This document shows positions 21,664 through 31,625 of a stretch of 64,000 nucleotides of DNA, piece after piece. A program made the position numbers and the translations under genes. Within the stretch, counting starts at the first letter, position 1. The number at the start of each line of letters is the position of its first letter. The DNA is from Rana temporaria. Taxonomy: Eukaryota; Chordata; Amphibia; Anura; Ranidae. The notes below the pieces were generated by a model. It made no database searches, was not told where the DNA came from, and saw only the letters and a list, made by a program, of their open reading frames with translations. Where the stretch lies: contig NC_053494.1 of assembly GCF_905171775.1 (NCBI RefSeq), positions 198,353,544 to 198,417,543 of the forward strand, read 5' to 3'.

Positions 21664-23480
21664 TAACCACTTAAGACCCGGACCATTATGCAGGTTAACC
21701 TCCCTGGCGGTATGATTCTTTCAGAAAAAACATGCTGAAAGCGGTACCATTATTTGCAAGGAAATTTGGCGTTTTATATTGTAGGTCTGTAATTTTTAGA
21801 AATAACTCACTTAAATCTGACCAAACAAGATTCTAATAGGCATCCCGGGTATGACATTTTTTTAAAAACAAAATTATAAATTATAATATAATAAATAATT
21901 ATAAATAATTATAACAAATAATAATATAATTATAATAAAAAATATTCAATAATGTAATCAAATTAAAATCACTGAAATTTGCTCAGTTGCAGAATTGTTG
22001 CTGTCATTATTTTTTTTTTTTATGACGAATTTCCCCACAAATCGCTATCGCACAATTCTGCAAGTGATTATAATTTATTATCGCTGTTTTTTAGCTGATC
22101 TAAAACTATTTTTGACATAAAGGGACACTTTTGGTTGCTATGGACAATCTACAGTTTGCAGGGAGAAAGAAACGTTTTTATTATATAAAATGACATGCAT
22201 GACACTGGGCAGACCACTAGGGACAGGGGGTGTGTGTTTTTTTTACATACAGTACTGTAATCTATAAGATTACAGTATACTGTATGTATAGTGTTTGTTT
22301 ACTTTTTTGAATTTGGCGCCGTTCTCCGTCCCCGTGCGTCGTAACGTCGCAGGGAACGGAGATCGGCGGCACACGGAGGCACTATGTGAATCGAGCGAGG
22401 TCCCGCTCGCTCACACAGCGCGGTGGCATCGCTGGATCCAGGGACAAGGTAAGTAAACAGCGCCTGTGGATCTAGCGAGGCAAGCCCGAGACTGACTCGG
22501 GGTTACCGATCGTAGCAGGAAAATCTAACCCCGAGTCAGTCTCGGGAACACCGCCAGGCAGGTTAAGAACCTTGCCCCTTTTTGTGATTCGGCACTGCGT
22601 CGCTTTAACTGACAATTGCGTGGTAGTGCGACGTGGCTCTCAAACAAAATTGGCGTATTTTTTTCCCCCACAAATAGAGCTTTCTTTTGGACGTATTTGA
22701 TCACCTCTGCGGTTTTTATTTTTTGCGCTATAAACAAAAATAGAGCGACAATTTTGAAAAAAAAAACAATATTTTTTACTTTTTGCTATAATAAATATCC
22801 CCCCAAAATATCTAAAAAAAACGTTTTTTTTCCTCAGTTTAGGCCGATACGTATTCTTCTACATTTTTTGGTAAAATAAATCGCAATAAGCGTTTATCGA
22901 TTGGTTTGCGCAAAATTTATAGCATTTACAAAATAGGGGATAGTTTTATTGCATTTTTTTTATAATTTTTTATACTACTTATGGCGGCGATCGGTGATTT
23001 TTTTCATGACTGCGACATTACGGCGGACACATCGGACAATTTTGACACATTTTTGGGACCATTGTCATTTTCACAGCAAAAAGTGCTATAAAAATGCATT
23101 GTTACTCTGAAAATGAAAGTTGCAGTTTAGGAGTTAACCACTAAGGAGCTCTGTAGGGGTTAAATGTGACCTCATATGTGTTTCTAACTGTAGGGGGCGG
23201 GGCTCGACGTGTGACGTCAGTGATCGTCTTTTCCTATATCAGGGAACAGACGATCAGTGACATTGCCACAATGAAGAACGGGGAAGGTGTGTTTACACAT
23301 ACCTCTCCCAGTTATTCAGCTCCGGTGAACGATCGCGGGACACCAGCGGCGATCGGGTCTGCGGGTCCCGCCGGTGTGGTCACGGAGCTTGGGACCGGGT
23401 CCCCACGGCTGGGCTTAAAGAGACACGTACAGGTACGTGATTTTTTGAAAAAAATAATCATGTTTCATAGTTTGTAAACA
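21664..23480 (+). mobile_element. TTAACCACTTAAG element with nested TTAA element
   Basis: It starts TTAACCACTTAAGACCCGGA and continues, after an insertion at 21699-22562, with CCTTGCCCCTTTTTGTG, AATAGAGCTTTCTTTTGG and GGCCGATACGTATTCTTCTA. This repeat has a second long copy at 56858-57690 and a diverged antisense piece at about 52780-53010. No second terminus is visible, so the 3' end is approximate. No protein domain was recognised. Confidence 0.7.
21699..22562 (+). mobile_element. TTAA element, CCTCCCTGGCGG family (complete)
   Basis: Starts CCTCCCTGGCGGTATGA and ends CCGCCAGGCAGG, flanked by TTAA (21695-21698, 22563-22566). The related host repeat at 56885-56892 reads GCAGGTTAAGGACC with a single TTAA, which is the empty site. 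It is about 864 bp, non-coding, with an AT-rich block around 21890-21960. Confidence 0.9.
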
Positions 23481-23505
23481 GGTATTTTTTATCCTTCATT
23501 GATAT

Positions 23506-23639
23506 GCACTGATGAGGCGGCACTGGTGGGCACTGATGGGCTGCACTGGTTAGCACTGATAGGCTGCACTGAGGGGCACTGTTAGGCACAGATAAGGCAG
23601 CACTGATGGGGACAGATAAGGCGGTACTGATGGGCACAT
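23506..23639 (+). repeat. GGCACTGATGGGC-type minisatellite
   Basis: Variants of GGCACTGATGGGCTGCACTG recur about six times between the TTAACCACTTAAG element and the L2 fragment. Confidence 0.75.
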
Positions 23640-23980
23640 CACATACAAGACAATTGCATTGAATTTCAGATTCTAAAAGATGCCCATTCATTTCCTATTC
23701 TGCCCTGAAAGAAATTGACCAAAGCACTTTTTTGCTCAATAGGTAAAGTTAACACTAAAGTCCTTTCTTGTAGTAAGAGAGGTATGGACTCCAGAGAGAG
23801 ATTTAATTTTGCCCCCCTGTACAAATCATTAGTAAGACCTCATCTGGAATATACAGTTCAGTTTTGGGCCCCAGTTCTCAAAAAGGATATCAGGGAACTG
23901 GAGAAAGTGCAGAGAAGGGCAACCAAACTGATAAGAGGCATGGAGGAGCTCAGCTATGAGGAAAGATTAGAAGAACTGAA
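23640..23980 (+). pseudogene. L2-type LINE reverse-transcriptase fragment
   Basis: The plus frame reads FAPLYKSLVRPHLEY, then FWAPVLKKDIRELEKVQRRA, then TKLIRGMEELSYEERLEELN. This is the conserved C-terminal end of the LINE reverse transcriptase (LYKSLVRP.LEY, W.P..KKDI..LEKVQRRATK, SYEERL). It is a 341-bp relic without the catalytic core. It breaks off at GAAGAACTGAA, where a second L2 copy starts in inverted orientation. Two sites in it are empty versions of sites that carry transposons in the minus copy (TTAA at 23749-23752, TA at 23804-23805). Confidence 0.85.
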
Positions 23981-24125
23981 CTCCATACCCACAGTTGATC
24001 CAGAGGAAGGAAGAAAAAAAAACAGCAGAGCATGATCCAATTTGCTACAGCAGGGGAAAAAATTCCTTCCTGATCCCCCGAGAGGCAATTGGATTTTCCC
24101 CGAATCAACTTTACCTATAAATCTA

Positions 24126-24840
24126 AGGGCCAAATTCTCAAAAAACCTGCCTAACTTAACTTTCAGCAGTTAAGTTACACAGGCGTTAAATTTCTACCTA
24201 AGTGCCCGATCCACAAAGCACTTACCTAGAAATTACACGCCGTGTAACCTAAGTGCTTCCGTCGCAAGGCGGTCGTCTGATCGAGGGGGCGATTCCTATT
24301 CAAATGAGGCGCGCTCCCGCGCCGGACGTTCGGCGCATGCGTGTGACGTCATTTTTCCCGACGTGCATCGCGCGAACGTACATTACGCCGGGCTTTGTGG
24401 ATCGCGACGGGACAATAAAGTTGCGTCGGGTAAAAAAAAAAATACGCGCCGGGAAAAAAAAATTGAAATTTTAAAAAAAAACGCGGCGATCGAAAAAAAG
24501 GTTTGTTTTTACAAGGTCTAAACAGTTTAGGCTTTGTAAAAGCATCCCTAATTTTACGCATGCAAAACGTAACTTACGCAGAAAACACAAAGCTAAAAAG
24601 CTTTGTGGATCTGCCTAAGTACTCATTTGCATACGCAAAGCGGCATTTCGACTCGAAATGCCCCCAGCGGCGGATGCGGTACTGCATCCTAAGATCCGAC
24701 AGTGTAAGTCTATTACAGATGTCGGATCTTCTGACTATCTTTGGAAAAATCCTTCTGAGGATCGTTTCCAAAGATAGCCACAGGGATACGCAGGCTGAAC
24801 AGCAGTTCCGCCTGCGTATCTCCTTTGAAGATTTGGCCCT
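24126..24840. mobile_element. AGGGCCAAAT MITE
   Basis: AGGGCCAAATTCTC and GAAGATTTGGCCCT are inverted ends, with TA at 24124-24125 and 24841-24842. The L2 copy at about 44620 is uninterrupted at this place (GTACTGACATTTATAGG), supporting insertion. It belongs to the 20361/45104 family. Confidence 0.8.
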
Positions 24841-26208
24841 TAGTACTCAGTTATATTCTGTACATTTAGGAAAGAATCCAGGCCTTTCTTAAAGCAATCT
24901 ACTGAGCTGACCAGAACCACCTCTGGAGGGAGTCTCTTCCACATTTTCACAGCTCTTATTACTGTGAAGAAACCTTTCCGTATTTGGAGGTGAAATCCTT
25001 TTTCCTCTAGACGCAAAGAGTGCCCCCCTGTCCTCAGTGTTGACTGTAAAGTGAATAACTCAACACCAAGTTCACTATATGGACCCCTTATATATTTGTA
25101 CATGTGGATCATATCCCCCCCCCCCTTATTCTCCTCTTCTCCAGAGTGAATCAATTCAGTTCTTCTAATCTTTCCTCATAGCTGAGCTCCTCCATGCCTC
25201 TTATCAGTTTGGTTGCCCTTCTCTGCACTTTCTCCAGTTCCCCGATATCCTTTTCGAGAACTGGGGCCCAAAACTGAACTGCATATTCCAGATGAGGTCT
25301 TACTAATGATTTGTACAGGGGCAAAATTACCGTATTTATCGGCGTATAACACGCACCCTAACTTTAAGGCCTCGTACTCACGACCAAACATGTCTGCTGA
25401 AACTGGTCCGCGGACCAGTTTCAGCGGACATGTTCGTTCGTGTGTAGGCAGTAACGTACAGAATTCCAGCAAACAATCGTCGGCCAGACCGTTTTCCAAC
25501 GAACAACTGTTTCCTGGTCTTGCTTTAAAACAGTCTGCTGGAATCGTGTCCGTCAGACATGTTCGGTCGTCTGTACACAAAAGCAGCGTACAAAAACCCC
25601 GCGCATGCTCAGTCCAAATGAGGAGACGGGAGCGCTCGTTCAGGTAAAACTCGCGTTTCTTTGGGATATGGCACATTCGTCATTAGAAACCTTTTATTCT
25701 AGCAAGAGAACAATGTCTTAAAAAGGCGCACTAAACCACATTTTAAAGCCTCGTTTTCTTAATTCTTCTCTTGCTAGAATAACCCCGTTCTCTTGCTGAT
25801 GCAATTTCAATAGAGTTGTCCCATACTGAAATGTCACATTTCTTGCTTGTGATGTAATCCTTTAATAATGTTTTCTATGCCAGACGTGTGTTTTGGTTGG
25901 TGGTCCTCCATAATTTAGAGTAGTCATTTTTGTAAAGGAATGTGCATTTTTTTTATTTTTTTTTTGTTTCTAGTTATGTCACCATTTAAACAATTTTTTT
26001 TTTACATGTTTTTTTAAATTAATTTTTTTTTTTGGTGTTTCATTAGAGAATATTAAACCATGTTGGCACACCAAATGTCCCCCCCCCCCCCCCCAAGGAG
26101 TGTGTCCTTTGTAAATTACCCATTGTATATTTATTAAAGGTTTGCTGCCTAATAATCCCCACAGTATATCAAACAATAGGCATGTTTTCAAATGAAAGCA
26201 AAAGGCCT

Positions 26209-26214
26209 TTTATT
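26209..26214 (-). promoter_or_regulatory. Poly(A) signal of the MADF gene
   Basis: TTTATT on the plus strand is AATAAA on the minus strand, about 220 bases past the MADF stop codon. It lies just beyond the inverted exon-1 copy, so that copy falls within the 3' UTR. Confidence 0.55.
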
Positions 26215-26242
26215 CAGGCAAATGTCATCACAAAAAATAAAA

Positions 26243-26482
26243 AGAACGGCAGCACTAGAATAGATAGCAAACTATATGCAAACTTGCATTTCCAACATGG
26301 TGAAGGATAAACTTCCAAGCCTCAGGAGCCAAACACAAAAATATGAAGCAGCAGCACACAAACAAAGGAACCCAAACTGTGGTAGTACAAACAAGATGTC
26401 CTTTATGTGGAAGGAAATGGAAGGCAGAAAATCAACGTTTCCTCCTCTTTCCAGCCTTCCCTCCAGGCAGCCTTCCAGCGGA
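26243..26482 (+). repeat. Inverted partial copy of MADF exon 1
   Basis: The plus strand here resembles the coding strand of MADF exon 1 (minus strand, 27630-27350). Shared stretches include CAACATGGTGAAGGATAAAC, CAAAGGAACCCAAACTGTGG, GAAATGGAAGGCAG and CCTTCCAGCGGA, with internal deletions of about 12 and 26 bases. It overlaps the last ~22 codons of the MADF gene and its 3' UTR, in antisense. The plus ORF at 26276-26512 is a decayed MADF reading frame. Confidence 0.85.
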
Positions 26483-27752
26483 TCGAACACGGGGTCTTGC
26501 AGGTGGGGTTGATGTGGCAGCAGGAGGATGGTGTTCCGCAAGCCGGGCTGGATCACATAGCCCAGTGTCTGGGGTCAGCAGGCCCCTCTGCATCCACCAA
26601 AGGACCTGGTTCATCAGGGCCTTTGCCAGTCTTCTCTGGTCCTCCTCCCCTTCATTTAAATCATGGGCCAATGAGGCACTGAAGGCCTCTGTGGGGTTGA
26701 GGGGGGCCCTCATGATGGCGCTTGCCTCCTGGATCATGCGGAGGCTTGCCTCCTCCACAGGCCTCAACTGCCTCCTTCGGCCTGATGGCCTCACCTGGGG
26801 GGGAGAAGACTGGCTGGTGGTGGTTCTCCTGGCCGGGTGGACCTGCTGCAGGCCACTGGGCCCAGCCTCCTCCTGGCTGCCACTGACCCCGGCCTCCTCC
26901 TGGCTGCCACTGACCCCGGCCTCCTCCTGGCTGCCACTGACCCCGGCCTCCTCCTGGCTGACAGACACCTGAGGATCTGCCACCTCCTGGCTGATCTCTT
27001 CTTCCTGTGTGGAAAAAAAAGGAATTTTTTTACAATTTCGCTAAATAAAACCACACTCATTTTCATGTTTTTCGTTTAGTATTTTCTGTTCATTATTACT
27101 TGAATACACTCTACTTCTGACCCCTGCAGTTGTCATCCCTGACACCTATTTGTCTGTACACCTTTTTGTTTGCTTTTTCCCAGCTTGGTTTTTTTTTTAC
27201 AATATCTAATCATTAATCCACCAAGAATTATTTACGCCATAAATATAGAGGAAACTACTATACCTCCTCATCGAAGGGTGGCAGATCTGCATCTCTGTCA
27301 GCCAGGCCCTCTTCCTCCGACTCTGCAGGGCTGTGGTCATCTGGGGAATGTCCGCTGGAAGGTAGCATGGAGGAAAGGTTGGAAGAAAGACTGGACATCG
27401 TTTTCCTGCCTTCCATTTCGTCCCGCAAAAAAGCCATCTGTTTATAATACCACAGTTTGGGTTCCTTTGCTTGTCTTGCTGCTGCTCCCGATTTTTGGCT
27501 TTTATTAGCTTTGTATGCTCTCCTGTATGTGCTTCTGAGGTTGGCAAGTTTATCCTTCACCATGTTGGCAGTGCATCCTGGCACCCAAGTTTGCATATAA
27601 TTTGCTAGCTCTTCTAGTGCTGCCGCTCGTACCTCTTTATTGCAATATAAAGAGTGCTTTGAATTCCACAGGATGGGCGTGTCCTGGTATTTTTGAAGTA
27701 AGGCCTCTATAGATTCCTTGCTTTGTAGGAGGTCCATTGTAATTTTTCCCAA
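26432..27752 (-). CDS. MADF-domain accessory protein of the Harbinger
   Basis: Two exons are inferred: 27752-27264 and 27004-26432, giving 353 aa. The donor is GAG|GTATAG and the acceptor CCACACAG|GAAGAA, with phase 0 preserved. Residues ~14-111 form a MADF domain (LLQKYQDTPILWNSKHSLYC, MVKDKLANLRSTYRRAYKAN, KLWYYKQMAFLRDEM). MADF is a Myb-related DNA-binding fold known next to PIF transposases in insects. An acidic serine-rich linker follows, then about four 9-residue repeats (SQEEAGVSG), a basic stretch (RPSGRRRQLR) and a BESS-like helical segment (EAFSASLAHDLNEGEEDQRR). The last ~22 residues, ending KAGKRRKR, come from the antisense exon-1 copy and could act as a nuclear-localisation signal. 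The start is the first Met; Met6 is an alternative. Predicted role: binding the transposon ends or partnering the transposase. Confidence 0.85.
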
Positions 27753-28670
27753 ATTATATTTCTTTTTGAGTCTAGATTACAAAAACATAAACCACAGAAA
27801 AATAAATATTCCAAAGGATCAGCGTTGACCTTGATCTAATATGTGTCTTCAAATTTATTACCTATATCTAATTACAAACACAGTCTCTCTTGTTTAAACA
27901 ATGATTGGCAGCTCGGCCGCATTGCTTGTACCAAACATTGATTTGCTAGATGCAGAGCCATTGTTCACATTGCAGTAAATATTTTAAATATATAAAATTA
28001 AACAATGCTTACAAATGACAGTTTTCATCTAGGCACTCTTTCATGTGTAAATCTCATGCCCCTGACAATGGATGACATAAAAGACACTTCCTAATGACCT
28101 CTGTACAACCAACACTTGAACAATACTTTGCCTGATCTGAATACACCATTCAAAAACTTGTCAATGAGGTACAGCATTGTTCACATCTCTATTTTGTGAG
28201 GTGTCCAAAAGCATTTGGATACCAAAATAACATTGTGGTACCCCATAGACAGAATAGCTTAAAAAGGGTGCAACCAACAGCCCAAACCCCCATCCCATGT
28301 GTCTACATTTTCAAGGCCTCTGCTGATCACATTTTTAATTTCCTTACCTTCCTGTCTCTCGCTCCTCGTTTCTCACGCTCGCCTAATTACCGCGTAAGAT
28401 GCGTAATCACGGCGTAAACCTTTTAAACACTCCGCGTATTTATGAAACCCCGCCCTCGTCACCTTTGCGAGGCCCCTAATCAATGAGTTTAGGAAATATG
28501 GCGTTAACTGTGTATGTTCTGGATGCGCTCGAAGATTCTCCGCGTAACCGACGTAAACACGTTGTTTGCATTCTCTACACTCCGCGTATGTATTAAACGC
28601 CGCCCTCTTCTCCGCCCATGGCGTAAGAATTCATCTTTTCCACGCCCATAATCTCTGTGGGAAAGGAAAG
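27753..28670. promoter_or_regulatory. Divergent promoter region between MADF and Myb genes
   Basis: About 0.9 kb separates the two divergent start codons. A GC-rich motif ACACTCCGCGTAT followed by CCGCCCTC occurs twice (about 28427-28455 and 28577-28613), just upstream of the Myb start. The surroundings are rich in GCGTAA (GCGTAAACC, GCGTAACC). I infer shared regulation from the layout; no core promoter was identified. Confidence 0.45.
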
Positions 28671-30480
28671 ATGGCGATGTCACACGAGCGGGCACGATGC
28701 TCTCATGCCACAAGTGAAGGGACAGAGGCAGGGACGTCCCGATCAAGGAAAAGAAGATATAAAGCCACTAATATGCGGTTCCAGGAAATGGTGGAGTTAG
28801 TTTACATCATGCGAAAGAAGGACTATGATGGTGAATTAGGGCCATACAAGACCCCTAACCGCCGAAAGGCACATATTATGGACAAGGTGGCGAGGAGAAT
28901 GCAGAGGATGTTTGGGATCACCAGGTCCAAGGAACAGCTGAGGAAACGATGGTCAGACTTAAAATTGAGGGAGCCACATCAGATGAAGAAAATACTTAAA
29001 ATTCTGCGTAAAAGTAAGTAAATATATATTGGGGTTGGGGGGGGGGGGGGTGATTGTCTGCAATAATGTGTTGCCATGTATATTTCACCATCTGCCTCCT
29101 TGGCCTGCTTGTAATTTTAAAGACATGTTGTCATTTATTTTTTAGGACATAAATAACTACATATTTACAAACAGTGTTCTTAGTAAACAACGTAACATCA
29201 CATAGTTTATCAGAAAGGCTCGGTTATTCCAGGAACAACACACCTGGACATGGCTCACTGGCCAAAAACTTTGTTTGTAAACATTGTGTAAAAGCTAGTT
29301 CTAGAAAAAAAAAGTATGAGAATGGGAAAGGCAAACAGGATACATTCTAAAAACAGTGGTACTAAAGCAGATGTTTTCACATCTGCAATGCAGAGCACCT
29401 GTGTCTCCACAAATAAAAAATGGGTTTTGGTAGGGTCTCCCAGAAATACAGTTTAGGGGGGACATCCATGTGTGTCACTTTGCTAAAAAGGGGCAGGATC
29501 AGAGCTTGCCATATAGAAGTAATTGCTAAATGTAGGTTTGGTGAAAGATAAAAGTAACTAAATGAAAGCATCTTCTAAGCAATGTGTGCGATTTATGCTC
29601 TCCAATATCTGTGTGCTGATGAGTCTACATTTTTTTTGTTTTATTTCAGGGGAAAGAAGTCGCCAGCATTTGGAGGAGGCAGAGAGGGCCAGACAAGGCC
29701 AAAATCTGCCATCTCAACATGTGGAGGAGGAGGAGGATGTGGAAGGAGAAGAGGATGTGGAAGGAGAAGAGGATGTGGAAGGAGAAGAGGATGTGGAAGG
29801 AGAAGAGGATGTGGAAGGAGAAGAGGATGTGGAAGGAGAAGAGGATGTGGAAGGAGAGGAGGATGTGGAAGGAGAAGAGGATGTGGAAGGAGAGGAGGAA
29901 GGAAGAAAGGAGGAAGGAAGAGAGGAGGAAGAAGTAATTTTGGACTTAGAAGTCATAGCAGATGAAGGGCAAGTGGCGGAAGAACAATTTGGCGAATTGA
30001 AAGAAGGTGGATTGATGGATGAAGGAGGAGTCCAAGATGATGGGGAAGTGGTGGAAGAAGGAGGAGTGATTGAAGATGATGGGGAGGTGGTGGAAGAAGG
30101 AGGAGTGATAGAAGATGTCGAAGAGGTGGAAAGGAGAAGCCCATCAGGTCAGTGTCACCCTAGCTTGATTCAAAAAAACATATGTAGATAGGCCTCATCG
30201 AAAAATAATGTTGTAAATGCCTTTTTTTTTGTTGGTTTTAGGGGAGGAGGATGGTGTGCCAATATTTTCACGTGCAAGTGCTGCTATAATTATTCAGCAG
30301 GTAATGGAGTGCAGCACTGAAATGCACAATATGCGTGAAAGGATGTTTCTCATGGAACAGAATGTAACAAATGTGCTTTTGGAATGCAGCACGGAAATGG
30401 ACAATATGCGGCAAAGAATGATGGTCATCGAATCTAATTTTAAGAACATTATTGACATGATGGGCCGTGTCAAAGACTGA
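28671..30480 (+). CDS. Myb/SANT-like accessory protein of the Harbinger
   Basis: Three exons are inferred: 28671-29013, 29650-30147 and 30242-30480, together 1080 nt or 359 aa plus stop. The junctions are AAAA|GTAAGT...TTTCAG|GG and CAG|GTCAGT...TTTTAG|GG, both phase 1. Residues 1-33 end in a basic patch (SRSRKRRYK). Residues ~34-105 are a Myb/SANT-like DNA-binding domain (MRFQEMVELVYIMRKKDY ... QLRKRWSDLKLREP). Exon 2 encodes about nine copies of a six-residue acidic repeat (EDVEGE) and further Glu/Asp-rich sequence. Exon 3 encodes a heptad-like segment in which CSTEMHNMRERM recurs as CSTEMDNMRQRM, probably a coiled coil. In Harbinger elements the Myb-like protein is known to bring the transposase to the nucleus and to the ends. 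The start ATGGCG has a good context (AAAGATGG). Confidence 0.85.
29719..29930 (+). repeat. 18-bp purine-rich coding repeat
   Basis: GAGGATGTGGAAGGAGAA repeats about nine times from 29733, in frame within exon 2 of the Myb-like gene. The long plus-strand purine bias continues to about 30140. Confidence 0.9.
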
Positions 30481-30539
30481 AACACCCCCCGCCCATCCCC
30501 CGCCCCCACAAACATTTTTACAGTTTGAATAATGAATAC

Positions 30540-30787
30540 GCCAAAATTTGAAGATACACACACAGTGTGCCAACATGTGCTATCTGCCATCACAGAATAT
30601 CTAATGTCTGTGCTTTGTGGGTCCAACCCCCTCCTCCATCCTCAAGTAGTTGAGAGGAAGGGTTTGCTCCCACAAAACACAGACATTGATCACCCATGAT
30701 GTCAGATAGCACATGTGGCCATTTGTCTGTTGAACCAATGACATTTGGCGAGTTTGCACTGAATGTGTGTATCTTCCAATTTTGGCG
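30540..30787. repeat. Imperfect inverted repeat between convergent genes
   Basis: GCCAAAATTTGAAGATACACACA (30540 on) is mirrored by TGTGTGTATCTTCCAATTTTGGC at the right end. The internal pair ACATGTGCTATCTG and CAGATAGCACATGT also matches. It lies just after the Myb stop and before the transposase 3' end, so it should form a hairpin in the Myb 3' UTR. Confidence 0.75.
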
Positions 30788-30912
30788 TGTTCCAGTGTGA
30801 AAGCACACCATGACTGACTGCTGTTGTGAGTTTTTATATTTTTGGAATAGGATTTTGTTACTTTTTGACCATGTTGAACATTTTGGGATACTATAAAGTT
30901 TAGACCATAAAG

Positions 30913-30918
30913 AATAAA
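30913..30918 (+). promoter_or_regulatory. Possible poly(A) signal of the Myb-like gene
   Basis: AATAAA in AAAGAATAAACAACGG lies beyond the hairpin, about 430 bases after the stop. Confidence 0.45.
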
Positions 30919-30949
30919 CAACGGTAAAAAATTTAAAATATATATATAT

Positions 30950-31560
30950 AGAATTATAAATCTCTCTAATCACTGAATTTAGTGAAGTAGAGATTTGACT
31001 CCAAATTCTCACCTAAAAATTTAGTTTTAGAAAAACACACCAAAAACAAAAAAAATGTTAAAAAAATTATTGTTTTTTGTGCATAAAAAATATGCCCAAA
31101 AAAAAAATTAAGGCGCTAAACACCCCACCAAATATAATCTATATATATATATATATATATGTAAACAATAAATCTAACTATATTTGATAAAAAAAAAAGT
31201 GAACTTGTTAATAAATGTATAATCTGCATAATATTTTTGGTTGAATTACCTGAAAAAAAAAAAAAAAAAAAAAAAAAATTTTTTTGACTCCTAAGTACAA
31301 AAGCAGGGAGTAATGAAAAAAATATAAAATAATTTTTGGGGTCATGAACAAGCAAAAATTAAAATACTTGACCTCAAAATTTACAAATGGAGTTGCTTAT
31401 TATTTCTAGACTCAATACCCTGTTTGTAGATGAGTGAATACTGTGCAAAATGTGGTTAGTTACTAAAAGTGGAGAAATCAATTATGCATTACAATTGAAG
31501 AAGTTAGTTAGAGAACCAGGAAGACAGAGAAAAAGAGAAAAAGCATTAATGACAAACAAC
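30950..31560. other. AT-rich spacer between the convergent Harbinger genes
   Basis: It contains a TA run (31140-31160) and a long A tract followed by T (31253-31285). I see no coding signal; it separates the 3' ends of the Myb-like and transposase genes. Confidence 0.5.
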
Positions 31561-31585
31561 TGTATAAAGTCCAATGGTCTAATTA

Positions 31586-31591
31586 TTTATT
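31586..31591 (-). promoter_or_regulatory. Poly(A) signal of the transposase gene
   Basis: Plus-strand TTTATT is a minus-strand AATAAA, about 35 bases after the transposase stop, as is common in compact transposons. Confidence 0.65.
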
Positions 31592-31625
31592 ATTTGAGAG
31601 AATATTCCTTTCTTTGGGGGCCGAA

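Noticed and set aside
25328..25368. Treating the GTATTTATCGGCGTATAACACGC sequence as part of the Harbinger TIR
   Set aside because: It lies outside the TAA duplication and pairs with its own mirror at 33870-33892, with a TA duplication and an empty site in the sister L2 copy. It is a separate, older MITE.
26343..26972. 209-aa plus-strand ORF opposite the MADF second exon
   Set aside because: It is the antisense of the MADF exon, kept open by the GC-rich 27-bp repeat. The minus-strand frame joins a real MADF domain by splicing.
29582..29965. 127-aa CGRRRG-repeat ORF in another frame
   Set aside because: A shadow frame of the 18-bp acidic repeat. The frame that splices correctly on both sides is the EDVEGE one.
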